Assembly (NCBI RefSeq): GCF_000715075.1
Contig: NC_134097.1
Location: forward strand, 64,389,190-64,453,189
From: Nicotiana tabacum
Lineage: Eukaryota > Streptophyta > Magnoliopsida > Solanales > Solanaceae
DNA length: 64,000 bases
Reading direction: 5' to 3'
This document shows, in pieces, positions 58,001-64,000 of this stretch. Position 1 is the stretch's first letter. Every line of letters starts with the position of its first letter. The notes below the pieces were generated by a model. That model was not told the DNA's origin and made no database searches. It saw only the letters and a program-made list of their open reading frames with translations. Both the position numbers and the translations under genes were made by a program.

Positions 58001-61000
58001 GCTTAGTCTGATCTTCCACACCAGAAAGGAAATAATCTTGATTTGTGTCGTCAGCTATTAAATAATATTTGTGTCAAAGATGGGAGACAATAAACAAGAA
58101 GAATCTACATCAAGTGTCAACAATACGTCATCATTGGCATCTTCGCTTATGACAAGAATTGTGTCAAATGCGAAATTTGCGGTCGAAATATTTGACGGGT
58201 CCGGACATTTTGGGATGTGGCAAGGCGAGGTTCTAGATGTCCTTTTTCAACAAGGGCTAGATCTGGCCATTGAAGAAAAGAAACCAGATGTTATTGGAGA
58301 AGAAGATTGGAGAATTATCAACCGTGTTGCTTGCGGTACCATTCGATCCTACCTTGCTAGAGAGCAGAAATATCCATACACAAAGGAAACTTCTGCAAGT
58401 AAATTATGGAAAGCACTGGAGGATAAATTTTTGAAGAAAAACAGTCAAAATAAATTGTACATGAAGAAGAGACTGTTTCACTTCACCTATGTTCCTGGTA
58501 CCACGATGAATGAACATATCACCAGTTTCAATAAGTTGGTTACAGATTTGCAAAATATGGATACAACTTATGATGATGGTGACTTGGCCTTGATGTTGTT
58601 GGCGTCACTTCCTGATGAGTACGAGCACCTTGAAACTACTCTACTCCATGGAAATGACGAAGTTTCTCTCAGAGAAGTTTGTTCGGCTTTGTACAGCTAT
58701 GAACAAAGAAAGCGAGAAAAACAGAAGGGCGGAGAAGGAGAAGCACTGTTTGTGAGAGGTCGTCCTCAAAATCAAACGAGGACAAAGAAGGGAAGATCCA
58801 AGTCAAGATCCAGACCCAGCAAAGATGAATGTGCCTTTTGTCGAGAAAAAGGGCACTGGAAGAAAGACTGTCCGAAGTTGAAGAATAAGGCCAAACATAA
58901 CAATGGAAAGGCCATTATGGATTCAAATGTAGCTGATTGTGATGATTCAGACTTCTCATTAGTTACAACAGAGTCATCAACATCTTCAGACATATGGTTG
59001 ATGGACTCGGCTTGTAGCTATCATATGTGTCCCAACAGGGACTGGTTCGTGGAATTTCAAGAAGGAGAATATGGAGTCGTCCACACAGCGGATAACAGCC
59101 CTCTTACCTCATATGGCATTGGTTCAATACGATTAAGGAACCATGATGGAATGATCAGAACATTGATAGATGTTCGATATGTACCGGATTTGAAGAAGAA
59201 TCTCATCTCTGTGGGAGCCCTAGAATCAAAAGGGTTCAAAATCATTGCAGAAAATGGAGTGATGAGAGTATGCTCCGGTGCACTAGTGGTAATGAAGGCT
59301 AATCGGAAGAATAATAATATGTACCGCTATCGTGGCAGTACAGTTATTGGGACAGCGACAGTGACATCCAGTGACGACAAAGAGGCAGAAGCAACCAAGC
59401 TATGGCACATGCGCTTGGGACATGCTGGAGGAAAATCCTTGAAAACTCTATCAGATCAAGGATTGTTAAAAGGAGTAAAGGCTTGCAACTTGGAGTTTTG
59501 TGAGCATTGTGTCAAAGGGAAACAGACAAGGGTTAAATTTGGTACAGCGATCCATAATACTAAAGGCATTTTGGATTATGTACACTCTGATGTTTGGGGT
59601 CCTTCCAAAACACCTTCATTGGGTGGGAAGCACTATTTTGTAACCTTTGTTGATGATTTTTCTCGAAGAGTGTGGGTGTATACAATGAAAAACAAAGATG
59701 AAGTGCTGGGAATTTTTCTCAAATGGAAGACGATGGTGGAGAATCAAACAGGCAGGAGGATCAAGTGTATTCGCACAGACAATGGAGGTGAATACAAAAA
59801 TGATCATTTCAATAAGGTCTGTGAAAATGATGGCATCGTCCGACACTTCACTGTTAGACATACACCACAACAGAATGGAGTGGCAGAACGTATGAACCGG
59901 ACCTTGCTGGAGAAGGTACGGTGTATGTTGTCCAATGCTGGCTTGGGCAAAGAATTTTGGGTTGAGGCAATTACATATGCATGCCACCTCATTAATCGTC
60001 TACCATCTGCTGCTATTGATGGCAAGACACCATTTGAAAAATGGTATGGAAAACCTGATGTAGATTATAACTCTTTGCACGTGTTTGGCTTAACTGCATA
60101 TTATCATGTGACGGAGTCAAAATTGGATCCAAGGGCAAAGAAGGCTATTTTTATGGGAATTACTTCTGGAGTCAAAGGATATCGCTTATGGTGCCCTATG
60201 ACAAAGAAAGTAATATTCAGCAGAGATGTTACCTTTGATGAATTTGCTATGGTAAATAAGGTAACAGAAGATACCAAACAAAATGAAGGTGCTTCTAAGC
60301 AGGTGGAGTTTGAGGGAAAATTTATTTTTCCTACACAAGAAGCAGAGGAGGAAACAAATGAAGATTACCCTCTGGAAGGAGAGCCAGTAGAGGAGATTCC
60401 AACTCAGGAATCTCAACAACAACTTGAATCAATAGCAACCAGCAGGCCAAAAAGAACAATAACGAAACATGTTCGTCTCATAGAGACGGTTGCTTGTGCA
60501 ACCTCAATTGTAGCTGATGATGTTCCTACTACTTATAAAGACGCTGTTCAAAGTTCAGAAGAAGATAAGTGGAGGATTGCCATGAATGATGAGATACAGT
60601 CCCTTCATCAGAATCATACATGGAGATTGGCCAATCTCCCGAAGGGAAAGAAAGCAATTGGGTGCAAATGGGTATTTGCAAAGAAGGAAGGATTTCCTAA
60701 CCAAGTAGATGTTCGCTACAAGCAAGATTGGTGGCCAAAGGATATGCTCAAAAGGAGGGAATCGATTACAATGAAGTGTTTTCTCCAGTTGTAAAACATT
60801 CCTCCATTAGAATTATGTTGGCTTTGGTAGCACAATTGGATTTGGAACTAGTTCAGATGGATGTAAAAACTGCGTTTTTACATGGAAACTTGGAGGAGGA
60901 AATCTACATGACTCAGCCAGAAGGATTCAAAGTTGCTGGAAAAGAAAATATGGTGTGCAAACTTGAAAAATCGTTGTACGGATTGAAACAATCTTCTAGA

Positions 61001-63616
61001 CAATGGTACAAGCGATTTGACGAGTTTATGTTGCGGCAAGGGTACAAGAGAAGCAAATACGATCATTGTGTGTATTTGCACAAGCTTAAAGATGGTTCCT
61101 TTGTATATCTTCTCCTATATGTTGATGATATGTTGATAGCTTCCAAGAATTCGGAAGAAATTGATAAGTTGAAGATTCAACTGAAGAAGGAGTTCGAGAT
61201 GAAGGATTTGGGTGAGGCAAAGAAAATTCTTGGCATGGAGATAATTAGAGATAGACGTTCAAAGAAACTCCGTTTATCTCAAAAGGAATATTTGAAGAGA
61301 GTACTTCAACGTTTTGGCATAGATGACAAGACTAAGCCAGTTAGTACTCCACTTGCTTCCCATTTTAAGCTAAGTACTACTATGTCGCCAGTGGATGAAG
61401 CTGAACGAGAGTATATGTCAAAGGTACCATACGCAAATGCTGTTGGTAGCTTGATGTATGCAATGGTTTGCACAAGGCCTGACATTTCACAAGCTGTTGG
61501 AGTTATTAGCAGATATATGCACAATCCAGGGAAGGAGCATTGGCAAGCTGTAAAGTGGATTCTACGGTATATTCATAATACTGTAGATGTCGGGTTAGTT
61601 TTTGAGCAGGAAGACAATCAGTTTGTAGTTGGATATTGTGACTCAGATTTTGCGGGTGATATGGACAAACGAAGATCAACTACTGGTTATGTGTTTACTT
61701 TTGCAAAGGCACCAGTTAGTTGGAAGTCTACTTTGTAGTCAACAGTTGCTTTGTCTACAACAGAGGCAGAGTACATGGCTATTACAGATGCTGTGAAAGA
61801 GGCAATTTGGCTTCAAGGATTGCTAAAGGAGCTTGGTGTTGAACAAAAAGGTATCACAATTTTTTGTGATAGTCAAAGTGCTATTCAATTAGCGAAGAAC
61901 CAAGTTTATCATGCAAGGACGAAGCACATTGATGTTCGGTATCATTTCGTACGAGAAATCATAGAAGAAGGTGGAGTCACGGTGAAGAAAATTCATACTA
62001 CAGAGAATCCTGCTGATATGCTGACAAAGGTGGTGACTGCGGTCAAGTTTCAACATTGTTTGGATTTGATCAACATTGTTGAACACTGAAGATTGAAGAT
62101 GAAGACACAACCAAAATTTGTTATTGAGAGAGAATTGAAAATGTGGAATTTTGCCAAGGTGGAGATTTGTTGATGTTTGGCAAAATGCCAAAGTCCCACA
62201 TTGGTTGGGAGTTAAGTTTGGGGGGATTTTTCCCCTATAAAAGAAGGCCTAATGTTTAGGATTGAAACACACCTCTCATTTGCCTTCTCATCTGTTTAAG
62301 GCATTTGTATCTTCTCTCTTTAGTATTATTTCACTTGTATTTTGGAGTGGAATAAAATATTTGGTTGTGTCCGAGGAGTAGGCAGAATTAGCCGAACCTC
62401 GTAAATTCTGGTGTTCCCTTTATTATTGCTTTATTGTCTTATCTATTATTTGGTGGCTGTCATAATTTTTGGTATAGTAGTTGTGACTTATTCACACTCT
62501 ATACATTTGGCTTCCGCAACAATATGGTCTTATATATAAACAATAGATGAAAAGGTATTTTATATGCATAAATAGTAGATGATTCATCATTCTCCATAGA
62601 ATTAAGAGCACAAAAGCATCACGAGGTAATTTGTATCAGCAATAGCTTGCCTGATACAAAATAAGTTCAGCAGTAAAGCAGTTGGCAGGACAACCAGGAT
62701 GAAGGCTCAACTGCTGACACAAAATCTGGAAAGAGTACTGGCATATAAAATTACTGCATTCTTTTGTAAATTCAGCAAGAAGCTACGTCAGCCAAACCAA
62801 TTGTAACCACAAGATTGCACACTTAAGTTGCAACTCCCTAGTCTTGCATTCCTAATCATATACACACTTTCTTGACCAAAACATTAATCCTTTGTACTCG
62901 TTTCCAGAAAAATTCACAATCTTCCAGAATTGTTTCCTAATTATTTCAGGACAAAACTGAACCTACCAAAATTTTTTAAGTCTATAACTAATACAGAGAT
63001 TAGACACGGGATTGCTGCTTGTACGGTCTTTCAGATGAGACTGGTAGTTCACCATGAGGAATAAAGCACGAGAGAGCCTCGAGGACACTACACACAAACA
63101 AGGTAGTGACACGAGATAGTTATTTGTTTTCAGAAATAGTAGAGTGCTTTTAGACGGGTTTCTCGATCATTATTCCATTTAAAATTGTAAGCAGGTAGCC
63201 AACTTGAAGTTTTATAAAACTCCTAGCTTTATAAATAGAAAGGGGGCTGTCTTTTTTAAGTAGTTAACAGTAACACTCCCACATCACCTAGTTGAACTAG
63301 TATACTAGCTTTTTAAGGAAAAGAAAAGTGAGAATACTTGACATTTCCCCATGACATATAAAGTAGTGGCAAGAGGACAACATAAAAGAAGTAGACATAA
63401 GCAGTTCATATTTCGAGCAAAAATGGGCATAATGCAATGTCCCGAGAAGGTGAAAGACGTTACATACATGCCTAAAAGAGCCTCCATGTCCTCTTCCTCT
63501 GCTTGAGATACAAGTTCTCTTTCAACAGTTACTGTCATCTCACCTTCTTCTGCTACAGCAGGAAGAGGCCCATCTTGAGGATTTGCTTGTTGCTTGGTAA
63601 TTGTTGGAGTATTTTC
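36034..63616 (-). CDS. SEC3: SEC3, exocyst complex subunit (5' part outside window)
   Basis: SEC3 is an exocyst landmark subunit that helps tether secretory vesicles to the plasma membrane. Twenty exons are seen: 63616-63468, 57254-57137, 56813-56709, 56235-56134, 56047-55910, 55447-55319, 55228-55148, 55066-54992, 46922-46749, 46639-46489, 46412-46348, 40049-39879, 39797-39718, 38874-38793, 38454-38357, 38272-38164, 38055-37987, 36657-36592, 36516-36427, 36144-36034. All introns are GT-AG; lengths sum to 2163 nt and every join keeps phase, giving 720 codons and TAA. The product follows plant SEC3A from about residue 168 on (recalled). Missing: the N-terminal phosphoinositide-binding PH-like domain. 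No stop or frameshift is seen, so the gene looks functional despite three 5-kb retrotransposons in introns of 6213, 8069 and 6298 nt. Confidence 0.95.
36658..37986 (-). other. SEC3 intron 17, 1329 nt
   Basis: No repeat boundary or gene recognised. It contains a long AT-rich stretch and an A run near 37615-37625. Confidence 0.6.
38875..39717 (-). other. SEC3 intron 13, 843 nt
   Basis: No gene or mobile element recognised. The GT donor is at 39717 and the AG acceptor at 38875. Confidence 0.6.
40088..40432 (-). repeat. 3' LTR, copia copy 2
   Basis: Minus strand TGTTGAATTTGGC...CCGCAACA. GTCCCACATCG at 40416-40406 and TATAAAAG at 40373-40366 are 32 bp apart. Its promoter faces SEC3 exon 40049-39879. 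Confidence 0.95.
40511..44524 (-). pseudogene. copia copy 2 gag-pol, three in-frame stops
   Basis: Starts at ATG 44524 and stays in one frame to the end at 40511. It holds gag, zinc knuckle [14 protein letters not shown], protease [11 protein letters not shown], integrase ([51 protein letters not shown]), RT ([27 protein letters not shown]) and RNase H ([21 protein letters not shown]). Stops are TAG 42689-42691 (GAG to TAG), TGA 41057-41059 (TGG to TGA, also in copy 1) and TGA 40967-40969. No frameshift was found. Confidence 0.95.
44733..45077 (-). repeat. 5' LTR, copia copy 2
   Basis: GTCCCACATCG at 45061-45051 and a TATA box mutated to TATAAACG at 45018-45011, 32 bp apart. Primer site on the minus strand immediately follows at 44730-44718. 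Confidence 0.95.
45127..45437. mobile_element. MITE, Mutator-like, 311 bp
   Basis: Terminal inverted repeats of about 28 bp (GGGGTAATTTCATGGATAG at left; right complement GGGTTAATTTCATAGATGG) are flanked by nine-base direct repeats TATCAAAGA / TATGAAAGA (45118-45126, 45438-45446; one mismatch). A 9-bp duplication points to the Mutator superfamily. No protein. It lies in SEC3 intron 11, 49 bp from copia copy 2. Confidence 0.75.
45438..46347 (-). other. SEC3 intron 11, 5' part
   Basis: About 0.9 kb of native intron between the MITE and the donor at 46347. No gene recognised; one minus-strand open frame (46010-45696) is hydrophobic chance sequence. Confidence 0.55.
46348..46922 (-). CDS. SEC3: SEC3 exons in the middle of the C-terminal domain
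   Basis: Three exons (46922-46749, 46639-46489, 46412-46348) encode [54 protein letters not shown] and a very acidic loop ([20 protein letters not shown]), then [18 protein letters not shown]. They are isolated between two large introns, each holding a copia element. Confidence 0.94.
46923..47629 (-). other. SEC3 intron 8, 3' part
   Basis: About 0.7 kb before the acceptor at 46923. No gene or clear repeat recognised. Confidence 0.5.
47630..47818 (-). pseudogene. Coding-like relic, 62 codons, family unknown
   Basis: The minus strand reads [20 protein letters not shown] and [16 protein letters not shown], then [18 protein letters not shown] and a TAA at 47630-47632. Composition and amphipathic pattern look like real helical protein rather than intron. 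It is on the same strand as SEC3 but is not SEC3 sequence. Confidence 0.35.
47996..48159 (-). pseudogene. Coding-like relic cut by a TRIM-like element
   Basis: Minus strand: [19 protein letters not shown] then [20 protein letters not shown] and KVEARF. It runs up to the TRIM-like insertion at 48160. Together with 47630-47818 it may be part of one decayed gene copy captured in the SEC3 intron; I do not recognise the family. Confidence 0.35.
48160..48529 (+). mobile_element. TRIM-like miniature LTR element, 370 bp
   Basis: Two similar terminal repeats (48160-48275, 116 bp, and about 48428-48529) both carry GTCCCACATCG, ttaatatggcttggg and gttgagttag near ccatttaaca. The left one ends CA and is followed by TGATATTATAGCA (48276-48288), an initiator-tRNA-Met-like primer site. 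That segment is tandemly duplicated with a 50-bp period (second site TGATATCATAGCA, 48326-48338). A G-rich tract precedes the right repeat. Flanks GCATC and GAATC match at four of five. There is no coding capacity, as expected for TRIMs. Confidence 0.65.
48530..48988. other. SEC3 intron 8, stretch between TRIM and copia copy 3
   Basis: Contains partly open minus-strand sequence ([20 protein letters not shown] in a frame with nearby stops) that may be old coding or retroelement DNA. Nothing can be identified. Confidence 0.35.
48989..49341 (+). repeat. 5' LTR, copia copy 3
   Basis: Starts TGTTGAATTTGACAAAATG. GTCCCACATCG at 49011-49021 and TATAAAAA at 49055-49062 are 33 bp apart. Confidence 0.95.
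49468..53478 (+). pseudogene. copia copy 3 gag-pol, two frameshifts and two stops
   Basis: Starts at ATG 49468. Gag, [14 protein letters not shown], protease [11 protein letters not shown], full integrase ([31 protein letters not shown]), RT (YVDDMLIAS) and RNase H are present. A one-base loss near 51684 (cttctagcag for cttctaagcag), TAA at 52221-52223, a one-base gain near 52645 (agacggttc) and TAG at 53125-53127 disable it. The last stop is shared with copy 4. Confidence 0.95.
53556..53907 (+). repeat. 3' LTR, copia copy 3
   Basis: GTCCCACATCG at 53578-53588 and TATAAAAG at 53622-53629 are 33 bp apart. Preceded by the purine tract aaggtggagatt. Confidence 0.95.
53908..54991 (-). other. SEC3 intron 8, 5' part
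   Basis: About 1.1 kb with no gene. A minus-strand TGGTATCACAGC (54039-54028) resembles a tRNA-Met primer site and may be a trace of an older retroelement. A run of C lies near 54620-54632. Confidence 0.45.
54992..57254 (-). CDS. SEC3: SEC3 exons for coiled coil and start of C-terminal domain
   Basis: Seven exons. The first three (57254-57137, 56813-56709, 56235-56134) encode the helical coiled-coil region ([56 protein letters not shown]). The next four (56047-55910, 55447-55319, 55228-55148, 55066-54992) enter the Sec3 C-terminal domain ([32 protein letters not shown] motif as [59 protein letters not shown]). Introns are 323, 473, 86, 462, 90 and 81 nt. Confidence 0.94.
57255..57517 (-). 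other. SEC3 intron 1 (window numbering), 3' part
   Basis: About 260 bp of native intron between the acceptor at 57255 and copia copy 4. Nothing else seen. Confidence 0.6.
57518..57871 (+). repeat. 5' LTR, copia copy 4
   Basis: Starts TGTTGATGTTTGGCAAAATG. GTCCCACATTG at 57543-57553 (one change from the consensus) and TATAAAAG at 57586-57593 are 32 bp apart. Confidence 0.95.
57887..58050 (+). repeat. 82-bp tandem duplication in copia leader
   Basis: The unit aaggtactgtctaagtatg... (57887) repeats as aaggttctgtctgagtatg... (57969), each containing ctctgtggttgcagc and agtctgatcttccaca. It is present in copies 1, 2 and 4 and single in copy 3. It lies between the primer site and gag. Confidence 0.8.
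58080..62089 (+). pseudogene. copia copy 4 gag-pol, one frameshift and one stop
   Basis: From ATG 58080 a frame of about 900 codons holds Gag (about residues 1-230), zinc knuckle [14 protein letters not shown] (about 260), protease [11 protein letters not shown], integrase zinc finger ([11 protein letters not shown]...CEHCVKGKQ), D-D-E core ([28 protein letters not shown]) and the start of RT. A single-base loss near 60720 (ctacaagc where the other copies have ctacaaagc) shifts the frame. RT continues from 60728 ([27 protein letters not shown]) to a TAG at 61736-61738, after which RNase H ([21 protein letters not shown]) runs to 62089. Only these two lesions were found. Confidence 0.95.
62168..62521 (+). 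repeat. 3' LTR, copia copy 4
   Basis: GTCCCACATTG at 62193-62203 and TATAAAAG at 62236-62243 are 32 bp apart. Preceded by aaggtggagatt. Confidence 0.95.
62522..63467 (-). other. SEC3 intron 1 (window numbering), 5' part
   Basis: About 0.95 kb of intron between copia copy 4 and the donor at 63467. No gene or repeat boundary recognised. Confidence 0.55.
63468..63616 (-). CDS. SEC3: SEC3, first exon visible in window
   Basis: Encodes [16 protein letters not shown] and the acidic [20 protein letters not shown], the linker between the N-terminal PH-like domain and the coiled coil. The donor is AT|GTATGT at 63468/63467. The split codon ATT joins to the exon at 57254, giving LLGIYVMGIG. An alternative reading-through past 63468 (YVTSFTFSG) is intron. 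Confidence 0.93.
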
Positions 63617-63624
63617 CTGCATTA

Positions 63625-63845
63625 GATCATATAAATTAGAATTACATAAAAATTTATAGATTTTGTTTTAGTTCATTTTTAGAAACATGTTGCAATCAAA
63701 TAGCTATTTCTAATGTCAACAGGTAAGTGTAGATCAGATAAATTAGATTTACATAAAATTTATCAAGCACCAGCTTTTGTTTTAGTTCATTTTTAGAAAC
63801 ATATTGCAATCAAACAGCTATTTCTGATGTCAACAGGTAAGTGTT
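63625..63845. repeat. Tandem duplication, about 107-bp period
   Basis: gatcatataaattagaattacataaaa... (63625) repeats as gatcagataaattagatttacataaaa... (63732); both end in tgtcaacaggtaagtgt. It lies in the SEC3 intron right next to the acceptor at 63617. Confidence 0.8.
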
Positions 63846-64000
63846 TATCTTCAATTAAATAGTGAACGTACATATGACCCTCAAAGACACTATAACTAAA
63901 GAAACAGGAGAAAAAGTGTGAACATTTTATTTGTGACAAAGAGGACTATCAGCTTACCATTGTATGTAAAGGCAGTTTTCGTCTTTAACTAGTAGAGAGT
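63846..64000. other. Window end, SEC3 intron
   Basis: No exon recognised. Exons encoding the N-terminal part of SEC3 must lie beyond the window. Confidence 0.5.

Larger units (their letters stand above)
57518..62521 (+). mobile_element. Ty1-copia element copy 4, in SEC3 intron, antisense to SEC3; best preserved
   Basis: The 354-bp LTRs (57518-57871 and 62168-62521) differ at about four positions by eye, about 98.9% identity. Target duplication ATATG is exact (57513-57517, 62522-62526). Primer site TGGTATCAGAGCC is at 57874-57886. Total length is 5004 bp. Its leader has two copies of an 82-bp unit. Confidence 0.97.

Noticed and set aside
59616..59987. Minus-strand open frames inside copia copies (123 and 73 codons, repeated in copies 1-4)
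   Set aside because: They are shadows of the integrase coding frame and recur only because the copies are homologous.
63268..63285. Another USE-like sequence, actcccacatcacc
   Set aside because: The last bases do not fit the consensus and no TATA box lies 23-34 bp downstream.
1..64000. tRNA, rRNA or snRNA genes
   Set aside because: The only tRNA-related sequences are primer binding sites; no cloverleaf or snRNA body follows any USE motif.

Overview
This window is nuclear DNA of a flowering plant. Solanaceae, probably Nicotiana, is my best guess: the repeat families look like ones I remember from tobacco and tomato, but I could not search. The AT-rich sequence, the spliceosomal introns and the nested LTR retrotransposons all fit. 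One host gene is present. It is SEC3, a subunit of the exocyst vesicle-tethering complex, on the minus strand. It enters from the right edge with its 5' end outside the window and stops at 36034. I could place 20 GT-AG exons (63616 down to 36034). They sum to 2163 nt, in phase throughout, giving 720 codons plus stop.

Region 1-18244 is one giant Ty3/gypsy element of the Ogre (Tat) type on the minus strand. It has a 4653-bp 5' LTR (13592-18244), a tRNA-Arg-type primer site, an extra ORF1 before gag, gag-protease, a probable 182-nt intron, and RT with two RNase H domains and integrase. A long 3' UTR carries a 45-bp tandem array, followed by the polypurine tract and the first 189 bp of the 3' LTR. 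At least six nonsense codons and two frameshifts show it is dead. It landed inside an older gypsy gag gene, whose remainder is 18245-19192.

Region 19193-30641 is repeat debris. It holds a 2.7-kb LTR-like block, an internally deleted gypsy element (22173-26570) that kept gag and an antisense, apparently spliced gene but lost pol, a Harbinger-like MITE, other small repeats and two unidentified minus-strand open stretches.

Region 30642-64000 is SEC3 plus four copies of one Ty1/copia family (Tork/Tnt1-like, about 5 kb each). Copy 1 (30642-35616, +) lies just downstream of SEC3. Copy 2 (40088-45077, -), copy 3 (48989-53907, +) and copy 4 (57518-62521, +) sit in three separate SEC3 introns. Copies 2-4 have exact 5-bp target duplications, LTRs about 98-99% identical by eye, and small numbers of disabling mutations. 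A TRIM-like element, a Mutator-type MITE and coding-like relics also lie in the introns.

The two most unusual signals are these. First, every one of the eight copia LTRs carries a match to the plant snRNA-gene upstream element (RTCCCACATCG) 32-33 bp before its TATA box, the spacing known for RNA polymerase II snRNA genes. Second, a stem-loop motif occurs three times in the Ogre element, with both stems changed in compensating ways.
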